IMG/VR virus record: IMGVR_UViG_3300032249_001209
Span: 1 to 31,135 of that record
Source of the DNA: a virus
Length of the DNA stretch: 31,135 bases
Strand: one strand, 5' to 3'
Shown: positions 23,751 through 30,851 of the stretch, piece by piece
Layout of the letters: the number at the start of each line of letters is the position of its first letter
How positions within the stretch are numbered: the first letter of the stretch is position 1
Made by a program: the position numbers and the translations under genes
The notes under the pieces: model-generated
Told to the model about the DNA's origin: nothing
Seen by the model: only the letters and a program-made list of their open reading frames with translations
Databases searched by the model: none

Positions 23751-25478
23751 GTGCCGATCGCGTCTCCGACCTCCTACCTCCCGCTCGTCTACGCGGGCTG
23801 GCGGCGGGGCGACCGTGGGCCTCGTGGGGCTTGGTCCTCCTACTGGGAGGCGGTCCTCGCGCGCGACCCGGCGCTCCGCTCGCTCCGGATGACGGTGGAC
23901 CTCGTCTTCGGAGGCGACCGGCACGTCCGGATCGCGACGGAGCCGGTCACGACGGCCTCCGGCTCGACCGGGCACGTCTTCCGCTACCTCCCTGCCTTGC
24001 AGGCGGAGCCGGAGGTCGTCGCGGAGTACGCGATCGGCTCCGCTCCCGCCTCGCTCCGGACGCTCTCGCTCACGGTCGACGGGCGCCTCGTGGACGCGCT
24101 CTCGATGCTCCGCGAGCGGCGGATCCTGGCGGGGTGGGCGGAGGTCTCTGTGCAGGTCGAGGGAGGCGACTACGACCACCGGCTCGTCCTGCTCCGGGGC
24201 GACATGGTCGGCGGAGTGACGTTCGGCGCGACGCCGGAACTCGTCGAGGTCGAGATTATGGACCCGGAGACGACACAAGACCGGCTGCTCCCGCCGTTCG
24301 TCGCCTCCTCGGAGGGCTTCTACGGCCTCCCGCTCCCGGACGATGCGGTCGGAGCGCGCTACCCGCTCGTCTGGAACGGGCACCCAGCCGTGCCGGCGCT
24401 CCGGGTCGCGAACGGGAGCCTCTCGTGGCTCGCGTGCTGGGGTCACGACCACGAGGTCGAGGCGGTCTTCGCCTACGGGCAGGAGCACGCCTCGACCTCC
24501 TCCGTCTACCCGTGGAGCGTCAACCGGATCTTCGACGCCTTCGGGGTGCCGTTCACGCAGATCGTGATGGGGACCGGCTCCGGGCCGATCGACGACAACC
24601 TCGCGATCTATGCGCGGCTCTCGCGGCGCGACGGGCGCGTGCTCTCCGTGCTCGACGTCCTCCGCGACCTGCTCGTCTCGTGGTCCCTCGTCGGCCCCTA
24701 CGGGGTCTCGGAGCGGCTGTTCGGGGCGGCGGCGGCGAAGCTCCCTCCGCTGCTCGCGGTGCAGGTCTACGCAAACGGAGCCGGGGCCTCGAACGTCGCG
24801 CGGGCGGTCGAGTTCGCGGAGCGGGTGATCGCGGCGGACCTCCCGATGATCTCCTTCGCGTGGACCGGCGACGGCTTCGGGCCGATCGTCACCGACCGGC
24901 GGCGCGGCGCGGTCGTCGCCTCGCTCCGGAGGGGGCAGCATCCGGTGATCGACCGCGCGAGCGCGATCGCGGAGACCTCGAAGGCGGACCTGCGGAACTC
25001 GTTCACGCTCCGCTACGGCTACGACCCGCTGCTCGACACCTTCGCGAAGGTCGTGACACGGAACTCCGGGAACAGCCTGTTGTGCCGGATCTCGGAGGAG
25101 GCGGTTGGGCTCCGCGAGGAGGGGGTGGTCGAGGCGGTCTCGATCCACGACGACGGGACCGCCACCTACGTCGTCGATTGGCTCGTCGAGCACCGGGCGC
25201 TCCCGTCCTACCTCGTCGACTACGAGTGCTTCCCGGAGGTCGCGTTCACGCTGGACCTCGGAGACAACGTCCGGATCTCGGACGATCTCCTCGGATGGGA
25301 GGAGGAGCCGGCGACGGTCGAGCGGATCGCCTACACGCGCGGTCGCGCGGTCCTCTCGCTCCGGGTGTGGTCGCTCTACGCGGGGCTCCCTGGCGGCGCG
25401 CTCTCCGGCTCCGGGGTGACCGGTGGAGGTGGCGGTGGGCAGGTCGGAGGGGCAGCGTCGAACTCCGCCAACGGTTAG
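23751..25478 (+). CDS. Tail-tip hub / tail-associated structural protein
   Basis: GTG at 23751 lies one base after the previous stop, with GAGGAGGT (23738-23745) just ahead. The product is 575 residues. The N-terminal 200 residues are beta-rich (MTVDLVFGGDRHVRIATEPV, HRLVLLRGDMVGGVTFG). The central part alternates helices and strands with LSVLDVLRDLLVSWSL and ERVIAADLPMISFAW. The 340-500 region contains SFTLRYGYDPLLDTF, then LLCRISEEAVG and TATYVVDWLVEH, a pattern I associate with hub proteins of siphovirus tail tips that form the closed end of the tube. The last 30 residues are a Gly/Ser-rich tail. Gene order (tape measure, distal tail, hub) supports this; the family is not certain. Confidence 0.65.
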   Translation: MPIASPTSYLPLVYAGWRRGDRGPRGAWSSYWEAVLARDPALRSLRMTVDLVFGGDRHVRIATEPVTTASGSTGHVFRYLPALQAEPEVVAEYAIGSAPASLRTLSLTVDGRLVDALSMLRERRILAGWAEVSVQVEGGDYDHRLVLLRGDMVGGVTFGATPELVEVEIMDPETTQDRLLPPFVASSEGFYGLPLPDDAVGARYPLVWNGHPAVPALRVANGSLSWLACWGHDHEVEAVFAYGQEHASTSSVYPWSVNRIFDAFGVPFTQIVMGTGSGPIDDNLAIYARLSRRDGRVLSVLDVLRDLLVSWSLVGPYGVSERLFGAAAAKLPPLLAVQVYANGAGASNVARAVEFAERVIAADLPMISFAWTGDGFGPIVTDRRRGAVVASLRRGQHPVIDRASAIAETSKADLRNSFTLRYGYDPLLDTFAKVVTRNSGNSLLCRISEEAVGLREEGVVEAVSIHDDGTATYVVDWLVEHRALPSYLVDYECFPEVAFTLDLGDNVRISDDLLGWEEEPATVERIAYTRGRAVLSLRVWSLYAGLPGGALSGSGVTGGGGGGQVGGAASNSANG

Positions 25479-25506
25479 CCGATCGTCGCGCGGCGCCTCG
25501 TCCGCG

Positions 25507-25515
25507 TGGTACGCT
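25507..25515 (+). promoter_or_regulatory. Putative extended -10 promoter before the lysis genes
   Basis: TGGTACGCT has TG one base before TACGCT (25510-25515). It lies in the 58-base gap between the hub gene and the holin candidate, 21 bases before its start. No clear -35 is seen. Confidence 0.3.
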
Positions 25516-25536
25516 GGAATCACCCCCGGAGGCTCG

Positions 25537-26001
25537 ATGAGCGCGCACGTCCTCGATGGCCGGACCTCTCCTCATGCTCGCGCTCGCACAGGCTCCGGCG
25601 CGCGGAGCGGCGCCTCCCCTGCACCGGCCTCGGACGGCGATGGGGGCGCGGATGGAGCAACGGACGGAGGGTTCGACCCGAACGCGGCGGTCACGAGCCT
25701 GCTCGCGCGGTCTCTTGACCGGCAGGTGAAGGCGGCGGAGCGAACGGCGGACCGGATGGACGACCTCGGAGGCAAAATCGACAAGATGGGCGACAGGATC
25801 GCGGTCGAGATGCGGCACGGGATGACCCTGCAACTCCGCGTGGTCGGCGGGCTCGTGGCGCTCGCCATCATCCTGCTCGCGGCCGTGGCCGGCGTGCAGT
25901 TCTCCGGCGGCATGGACCGCGACGGGAGCGTCCGGGTCGACGCTGCTCCGGCTCCGGTCGTCGCTCCGGCTCCCGCTGCTCCTCGTGAGCACGGCCCGTG
26001 A
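25537..26001 (+). CDS. Coiled-coil single-TM membrane protein, holin candidate
   Basis: ATG at 25537 follows GGAGG (25528-25532). The product is 154 residues. Residues 1-48 are Ser/Ala/Gly/Asp-rich and likely disordered. Residues 55-95 form an amphipathic coiled coil (DRQVKAAERTADRMDDLGG and on). One strong membrane segment follows at about 102-122 (LVALAIILLAAVAGVQF), then a Pro/Ala-rich tail. A coiled coil before one TM segment is the layout of XhlA-type holin accessory proteins, although this protein is longer. It overlaps the endolysin gene directly (TGATG), which is the usual partner of a holin. The function is inferred from topology and neighbour. Confidence 0.6.
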   Translation: MSAHVLDGRTSPHARARTGSGARSGASPAPASDGDGGADGATDGGFDPNAAVTSLLARSLDRQVKAAERTADRMDDLGGKIDKMGDRIAVEMRHGMTLQLRVVGGLVALAIILLAAVAGVQFSGGMDRDGSVRVDAAPAPVVAPAPAAPREHGP

Positions 26002-26810
26002 TGGTCGCTCCGCCTCTCGCGCTCGTCCGCGTCGACGAGCGGGTGCTCTCCTCCTACGACGCGGCGGGGCAGACGGGCGGGCCTCGGAGCGGCCTCCGTC
26101 CGCTCGCGCGGCTTGGCAAGGCCGGAGTGGCGACGCCGGACACGGCGGAGGCGCTCCTCGCGCTCTCGAACGCGGTCGGAGCAGCCGGTGGAGACCTCCG
26201 GGTGACGGAGTGCCACCGTGACGTCGTCGTGCAACGGCTCGCGCGAGCCCGCTACGACCGGTGGGTCGCGGCCGGTCGTCCTGCTCCCTCGTCTCCGGGG
26301 TTTGACCGGCACGCGATGAAGGCGGCGTTCGTCGCGCGTCCGGGCCGCTCGATGCACAACGCCGGACGCGCGATCGACGTCCACGTGTCGATGCTTCGCT
26401 TCCCTGGCGCTCGACCGGACGAGATCCTCGACCGGCTGTGGGCGATCGCGGAGCCGCTCGGATGGTCGCCCGTGATCCGGCGGCCGGACGAGAACGCGAG
26501 CGAGGCTTGGCACTTCGACTACTGGGGGCCGCTGGCCTCCGTCCGCGATCGGCTTGGCTACGAGCAGGCGGCGCTGTGCGGGGCGGTCCTCGTCGGGCAC
26601 GGCGACCTCACCGGCTACGCGGCGCTCGTGCAAGCTCTCCTCGTCCTCTCCGGCTACTCGATCGGGCAGATCGACGGAGACGCCGGACCTCGCACCCTCG
26701 CGGCGCTCGCGGACGCGCTCGGCTGCTCCTCGGAGGCGGCGGCGCGGGTCGTGCGCAACGAGGAGACTTCCTCGCTCGCGGTCCTCTCCCGCCGTGCTTC
26801 GCTCCCGTGA
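26001..26810 (+). CDS. Endolysin: M15 peptidase (VanY / L-alanyl-D-glutamate peptidase type) with peptidoglycan-binding tail
   Basis: ATG at 26001 overlaps the previous stop as TGATG; no strong ribosome site is present, so translation is probably coupled. A GTG at 25998 is also possible. The product is 269 residues. The zinc peptidase signature is complete: S117-M-H119-N-A-G-R-A-I-D126 gives two zinc ligands, and E168-A-W-H171-F-D gives the catalytic Glu and the third ligand. Residues 205-240 (LVQALLVLSGYSIGQIDGDAGPRTLAAL) look like a PG_binding_1 repeat. Enzymes of this kind cut peptide bonds in the peptidoglycan stem or cross-bridge, ending infection by lysis. No signal peptide is visible, so release through a holin is expected, and the previous gene is a candidate. 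Confidence 0.88.
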   Translation: MVAPPLALVRVDERVLSSYDAAGQTGGPRSGLRPLARLGKAGVATPDTAEALLALSNAVGAAGGDLRVTECHRDVVVQRLARARYDRWVAAGRPAPSSPGFDRHAMKAAFVARPGRSMHNAGRAIDVHVSMLRFPGARPDEILDRLWAIAEPLGWSPVIRRPDENASEAWHFDYWGPLASVRDRLGYEQAALCGAVLVGHGDLTGYAALVQALLVLSGYSIGQIDGDAGPRTLAALADALGCSSEAAARVVRNEETSSLAVLSRRASLP

Positions 26811-26824
26811 AACCGGAGGTTCCG

Positions 26825-27205
26825 ATGGATCCCGTCTCGCTCGTCGTCGTCGTTGTGGTCGCCTCCCTGGCGGCGGGCTTCGGAGCCGGGTGGGGGCTGA
26901 AACCGGACAGCGCGGAGAAGGCGCTCGCGGAGCAGGCGCGGATCCTGACCTCGGTGCAGGAAGGGCAGGCGAAGATCCTCGCGGAAGCCTCGCGGCCGGT
27001 CGTCCTCGACGGAGAGCTTCGCGCCTCGCTCGCACAGATGCCGGCGCAATGCCTGCGCTCGCTCGGAGGCGACCCTCGCGCGATCGAGTGCCAGTGGGCG
27101 ACCTGCTTGCAGTTCGGCCAATCCGCCGCGAACCGGCCGGAGTGCCGCGCGGTCGAGGCGGCGATGCTGGACGCGCTCCGCGACGGGTGCCGCGTGATCG
27201 AGTGA
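26825..27205 (+). CDS. Small membrane-anchored, Cys-containing lysis-cassette protein
   Basis: ATG at 26825 follows GGAGGT (26815-26820); an in-frame GTG at 26807 overlaps the endolysin end and lacks such a site. The product is 126 residues. Residues 4-24 are a hydrophobic anchor (VSLVVVVVVASLAAGFGAG). A charged helix follows (EKALAEQARILTSVQEGQAKILAE), then a domain with five cysteines (76, 89, 94, 107, 122). An N-terminal anchor plus periplasm-facing helix is the layout of i-spanins (lambda Rz), but the Cys-rich end is not typical. If this were a spanin it would point to a Gram-negative host; no o-spanin lipobox gene is visible. The family is unknown to me. Confidence 0.6.
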   Translation: MDPVSLVVVVVVASLAAGFGAGWGLKPDSAEKALAEQARILTSVQEGQAKILAEASRPVVLDGELRASLAQMPAQCLRSLGGDPRAIECQWATCLQFGQSAANRPECRAVEAAMLDALRDGCRVIE

Positions 27206-27235
27206 ACTATTTTGCGGTTCTCGTCTGCTTCTGCC

Positions 27236-27263
27236 TTGGCCGGTTCGCGCGAGTCGTTTAGAT
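27236..27263 (+). promoter_or_regulatory. Putative promoter in a lower-GC gap
   Basis: TTGGCC (27236-27241) and TTAGAT (27258-27263) are 16 bases apart in a gap that is clearly more AT-rich than its surroundings (AACTATTTTGCGG at 27205-27217). It would drive the gene starting at 27317, after the lysis cassette. Confidence 0.4.
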
Positions 27264-27316
27264 GGAAGGGGCGGGGCCGGACGGCGCCGCTCCACAACGA
27301 CCACGGAGCCACGAAA

Positions 27317-27655
27317 ATGACGACCCGCACGGCCAACTCGACGGTTCTCGACCTCGACAGCGACCTCGCCTACACCCTCCGGAACCTTCGGAACAACATC
27401 GGCAACGACGAGGCGGTCCTCGCTTGGCTCCGCGCGGACTACGCGCGCACGCTCTCGCTGGCGGTCGAGCGCGGCTACGGCACGACCGCGAGCCTCAACG
27501 CGGAGGCGAAGCGCCTCGCGAACCACCGTCACCCCTACGTCGGCACCCGTCCGGAGAGCCTCGCTCCGGCGATCGTCCGGGGGCTCCGGATCCGGGCCGG
27601 TCTCGAAGCCTCTCTCGCGGAGCACGAGAGCGAAGACCTCCGGCTGGCGGACTAA
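27317..27655 (+). CDS. Small helical protein of unknown function
   Basis: ATG at 27317 follows GGAG (27305-27308). The frame stays open upstream but a promoter candidate and ribosome site fix this start. The product is 112 residues, mostly helical and charged. It has a repeated Leu pattern (LRNLRNNIGNDEAVLAWLRADY) and a His/Pro segment (ANHRHPYVG). There are no cysteines, signal or membrane segments. I recognise no family. It begins the accessory block between lysis and fibre genes, with its own promoter candidate before and a hairpin after. Confidence 0.6.
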   Translation: MTTRTANSTVLDLDSDLAYTLRNLRNNIGNDEAVLAWLRADYARTLSLAVERGYGTTASLNAEAKRLANHRHPYVGTRPESLAPAIVRGLRIRAGLEASLAEHESEDLRLAD

Positions 27656-27677
27656 CCGGGCGGTTCCCCCTGGCCGG

Positions 27678-27693
27678 CGCTCCTCGCGGAGCG
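27678..27693 (+). terminator. Short hairpin, possible terminator
   Basis: CGCTCC (27678-27683) pairs perfectly with GGAGCG (27688-27693) around TCGC, 23 bases after the preceding stop. No T-run follows, so this is weak evidence for a terminator. Confidence 0.3.
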
Positions 27694-27715
27694 TCGGAGA
27701 CGAGCGGGCGCGCGC

Positions 27716-27721
27716 TAAGAT
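27716..27721 (+). promoter_or_regulatory. Possible -10 hexamer before the primase-like gene
   Basis: TAAGAT is close to the -10 consensus and lies after a hairpin. No convincing -35 is seen 16-18 bases upstream. If real, transcription would begin near 27728, which favours the start at 27762 over the ATG at 27720. Confidence 0.3.
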
Positions 27722-27761
27722 GAGGGAGCGGCGCGCTCCTCCGTGCGCCGCGAGAGGGCGG

Positions 27762-29279
27762 ATGCAGGCACACGAGATCGCGCGCGACCTGCTCGCGGTG
27801 GTCGACGGGCTCGACCACGCACCCGCGTTGCAGCGGGCGGCGGCGGCGCTCGTGCAGCGCATCGCCTCGCGCCCACGGCAACGGCTCGCGGACGGGCGCG
27901 CCTACGTCGAACTCTCGATCGGGTTCGTGGCGCGCGCGGCGACGACGTCCTACGGGACGTCGTGGACCGCTTGGCACGCCGTCCTCGGAGTGGTGGGGTG
28001 GTCCTCCCTGCACGCGCGCGAGGTCGAGCGGCTCGGAGGCGCTCTCCGCGTGCTCTCGCGCGGGCGGAGATGGGGGCAGCACCTCGCGCTCGAAGAGGAG
28101 GCGCTCCGCGCGGTCGAGGAGGTCTCCCGCGAGGTCGTCGCGCGCGGCCTCGTCGACGACCACGTCGCGTTCGAGCCTCCTCCCGGTTCGGTGCGCCCGA
28201 TCGAGATCGGCCGCGGCAGGGCGGCGCGGTGTCCCTGGCACGACGATCGGCGTCCGTCGATGATCCTCAACCTCGACGAGAGCGGCTCCGGGCTCGCGGT
28301 CTGCATGGCGTGCGCGTCTGCCGATGGGCGGCGCCTCTCCGCTCACGTCTCCCGGCTCCCCTCCGGCGAGTGGGTCGCACGCCTCTCGGCATCCACGCTC
28401 CGCTGGTGGACAGGGGAGGAGGTCGACCTCGACCTCGACGAGCGGCTCCCGGAGCCTGTGGTGGCTCTCGCCTCCGGCCCTTGGCCCGGAGCAGACCTCG
28501 CGGCGCCGCCTCCGGATGCCGTCGAGGAGCAGGTCGTCACGGGCGGGCGTGCGCTCCCTGGCGCGCTCCCTGGCGGCTCCGGGGAGGTCGTCCTCGGACG
28601 GCTCGACGGCGCGGCGCTGCGGGGCTCTACAGCGCGTGGAGACCTCCTCGCGGTCCTCCGGCGGGCGGAGACGCGCTCGCGCTCCGATCGAGGGGAGAGC
28701 GAGGCGTGGACCTCCGCCGCGCGGCTCGAACGCGCGGGGCCGGAGACGGATGGGCGCGGCTACCTCCCGGACCGGCTCGTCTCCGTCCAGCGCATGATGG
28801 TGGCGAGCCGGAGGACGATCCTCCGGCGCGGGGCGGAGGTCTCGATCCCGGACCGGTGGCGGCCCGTGGCACAGGAGTGGGTGCTCCTCGACCTCGATCG
28901 GCTCGCGCGGAGCCTCGCCTCTCGCACGCGGGAGCAGGTCGAGGAGGTCGTCCACGAGATCCGCGAGATCGCGCGGGGCGATGAGTGGCTCCGGGGCGAC
29001 TACGCGCTCGTCGAGACCTCCGGCTCCGGCGTGCAGGTCTGGATGCGCCTCCGGAGCGCGGTCGACCCGATCGCGCTCTCCTCCTCGCGGTTCGCGCGGG
29101 CGTGGCTCCGTGGCCTCGCGAGGCGGGTCTCTGACCGGCTCCGCTCGATCGGGTGCGGAGACGCTCTCGTCGACGAGAGCGCGTGGGGCACTCACCGGTT
29201 CGGCCGGCGGCCCGGCTGGCGCCTCCTCCGCGACGGCACCCCGTTCCGGGCTCGTCTCGTCTCCTCGGAGGCTGCGTGA
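27762..29279 (+). CDS. CHC2-type zinc finger plus AEP-primase-like protein
   Basis: ATG at 27762 follows GAGAGGG (27752-27758); an in-frame ATG at 27720 lacks a ribosome site. The product is 505 residues. Residues 1-145 are helical. Residues 157-184 form a primase-type zinc finger: C157-P-W-H160-D-D-R-R-P-S...C181-x2-C184, as in the CPFH...PS...CFGC motif of DnaG-like primases. Residues 376-490 match the AEP primase/polymerase motif order: LLDLDRL (D377-x-D379), then a hydrophobic strand with SGSGVQVWMRL (420-430), then ALVDES (D471) and HRFGRRPGW (478-486). In most AEP enzymes the middle motif has His where Gln425 stands, so activity is doubtful. Primases start DNA chains; one in a late structural region is unexpected. 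It overlaps the next gene by GTGA. The zinc finger is convincing; the AEP call is tentative. Confidence 0.55.
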   Translation: MQAHEIARDLLAVVDGLDHAPALQRAAAALVQRIASRPRQRLADGRAYVELSIGFVARAATTSYGTSWTAWHAVLGVVGWSSLHAREVERLGGALRVLSRGRRWGQHLALEEEALRAVEEVSREVVARGLVDDHVAFEPPPGSVRPIEIGRGRAARCPWHDDRRPSMILNLDESGSGLAVCMACASADGRRLSAHVSRLPSGEWVARLSASTLRWWTGEEVDLDLDERLPEPVVALASGPWPGADLAAPPPDAVEEQVVTGGRALPGALPGGSGEVVLGRLDGAALRGSTARGDLLAVLRRAETRSRSDRGESEAWTSAARLERAGPETDGRGYLPDRLVSVQRMMVASRRTILRRGAEVSIPDRWRPVAQEWVLLDLDRLARSLASRTREQVEEVVHEIREIARGDEWLRGDYALVETSGSGVQVWMRLRSAVDPIALSSSRFARAWLRGLARRVSDRLRSIGCGDALVDESAWGTHRFGRRPGWRLLRDGTPFRARLVSSEAA

Positions 29280-29842
29280 GCCTCGTCCGGACGGAGGAGG
29301 AGGTCGTGGACGACCTCCGCTTCTCCGCGCGGTCCGGGGACTCGTGGCGCGTCCTGCTCGCGGCGCCTTTGTTCGTCGACGGGTCGGAGGTCGTGGTCGA
29401 CCTCTACGGAGGCGCGGGCGGCGACTTCATCGATGGCCCGCGAGCGCGCGGAGGGGCTCCTCTCGCGAGGCGGTCGACGCTCCCGAAGATCTTGCCGTGG
29501 GTCCGGGGCCTGCTCCGGGACGGTTGGAGCCTTGCTCCTCCCTGGCACGAGGCTCCGGATGCGACGGAGTGGTTCCTCGCACGGATCGCGGGCTCGACGC
29601 TCCGGCCCGGCGCGATCTCCGATCTCGTCGCGACGATCGACCGCGAGAGGCTCACGCGGTGGGTCGAGGCGGAGCAGGTCGTCGACCTTGCGCGGGTCGC
29701 GCGGGCGCTCCGGGTCGAGCGCCTCTCGCTGTGGCGGGAGCCGCGGCACAGCACGGCGGCGTGGGCGGCCTGCTCCGTCGCTCCGATCGACGAGGAAGAG
29801 AGGCTCGTCCTGCTCTCCCGGTTCCGGACGCGGATCGCGTGA
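29276..29842 (+). CDS. Protein of unknown function coupled to the primase-like gene
   Basis: GTG at 29276 overlaps the previous stop by GTGA and follows GGAGG (29267-29271). The product is 188 residues. The first 55 residues are strand-rich and acidic (SWRVLLAAPLFVDGSEVVVD, then GGAGGDFIDG). The rest is helical with several Trp (PWVRGLLRDGWSLAPPWHE, then VDLARVARALRVERLSLW). There is no membrane segment or metal motif. I recognise no family. Tight coupling to the primase-like gene suggests that the two proteins act together. Confidence 0.6.
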   Translation: MSLVRTEEEVVDDLRFSARSGDSWRVLLAAPLFVDGSEVVVDLYGGAGGDFIDGPRARGGAPLARRSTLPKILPWVRGLLRDGWSLAPPWHEAPDATEWFLARIAGSTLRPGAISDLVATIDRERLTRWVEAEQVVDLARVARALRVERLSLWREPRHSTAAWAACSVAPIDEEERLVLLSRFRTRIA

Positions 29843-29850
29843 GTTACCCT
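29822..29850 (+). promoter_or_regulatory. Putative promoter for the fibre genes
   Basis: TTCCGG (29822-29827) and TACCCT (29845-29850) are 17 bases apart, 17 bases before the start at 29868. The -35 match is weak (four of six), and part of it lies in the preceding gene. Confidence 0.3.
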
Positions 29851-29867
29851 CCGGGCCGGAGGGATCG

Positions 29868-30812
29868 ATGCCGCTGACCTACGACCGGCCGGGCGCCACG
29901 GCCGCGACCCTCAACGCAGGGTACGCGACACTCCGCGCGAGCCTCGCGCCCAAGCTCCCGCTCCGGCTCCGTGATCGGCTGCTCGACGGGACCGTCATCT
30001 TCGACACCTCCGCGCTGCTCGATCTCGACGAGGACGATCCGGAAGCAGACTGTGTCGAGAGCCTCGACGACCTCCCGCTCGCGCTCGTCTCGAAGGGGCG
30101 GCGCGCGTGGGGGCGCGGCCGGTGGACCCTGGCGCGCGACGGCGCGGCGTGGCGGGTCGAGGTCCGGGAGACGAGGCGGACGCTCCCGCTCGCGGAGACG
30201 TTCCGTGGGCTGCCGATCCTCGTCTCCGCGACCGGCTCGATCCCGTCCGACCCGCTGCACGCGGAGGTCAGGTTCGAGGATCTCGGAAGCGGCTCCTACG
30301 GCGTCCTCGCGGCGGGCTTCCTCGTCGCCTCTCCGGAGGGCGCCGCTCCGGGCGTGGTGGGCGCGTGGGAGACCTTCGACGGGTCCGGCTACGCGGAGTG
30401 GGACGTCGGCGTGCGGTCGCTCGTCGCGCTCGTCGAGGGCTTCGATGGGACCGGCTACGAGGCGTGGGCGCCGGGCGGCCTGTTCCGGGTCGCGAGCGCG
30501 GAGCAGGCGTGGACAGGTTGGCCGAACGGCGTGGAGCCCGTCCTCCCGGCTCCGGGCGGGCCGGTCGTCACCGTCGTCACGGGAGACGTCGCCACGGTCG
30601 ACCTCTCCGGGCAGATCGACGGGTCGACGACCTCGTTCACGCTTCCGGAGTTCGTCGCGGGCTCCGTCCGCCTCTACCTCAACGGGCAGCGGTTGACGCA
30701 GGGCACGGACTTCTCGGAGACCTCCTCGACGACGGTGCTCCTCGCTCAAACGATGCCTGTGCCGGACCTCCCGGACGCTCTCCTCGCGGATTACATTCCC
30801 TGCACCTGCTAA
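29868..30812 (+). CDS. Tail fibre / appendage protein
   Basis: ATG at 29868 follows GGAGGG (29858-29863). The product is 314 residues. The N-terminal 90 residues are helical (ATAATLNAGYATLRASLA) as in fibre attachment domains. The middle is beta-rich, with a near-repeat of ETFDGSGYAEW and EGFDGTGYEAW about 29 residues apart. The C-terminal 75 residues (SFTLPEFVAGSVRLYLNGQ, then LLADYIP) match a small beta domain that recurs in phage tail proteins, with the pattern 'ftl...v.gSv.lyLNG..L..g.Df...' and a final 'Y'. The next gene is also a fibre gene. A role in host contact is likely; which part is the receptor-binding end is unknown. Confidence 0.65.
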   Translation: MPLTYDRPGATAATLNAGYATLRASLAPKLPLRLRDRLLDGTVIFDTSALLDLDEDDPEADCVESLDDLPLALVSKGRRAWGRGRWTLARDGAAWRVEVRETRRTLPLAETFRGLPILVSATGSIPSDPLHAEVRFEDLGSGSYGVLAAGFLVASPEGAAPGVVGAWETFDGSGYAEWDVGVRSLVALVEGFDGTGYEAWAPGGLFRVASAEQAWTGWPNGVEPVLPAPGGPVVTVVTGDVATVDLSGQIDGSTTSFTLPEFVAGSVRLYLNGQRLTQGTDFSETSSTTVLLAQTMPVPDLPDALLADYIPCTC

Positions 30813-30851
30813 CGGGGATCACGTCCCTCCCCCGGCAGGACGAGGTGCTTA

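Noticed and set aside
27720-27761. Earlier ATG at 27720 for the primase-like gene
   Set aside because: No ribosome site, and a possible -10 hexamer (27716-27721) overlaps it; kept as a less likely option.
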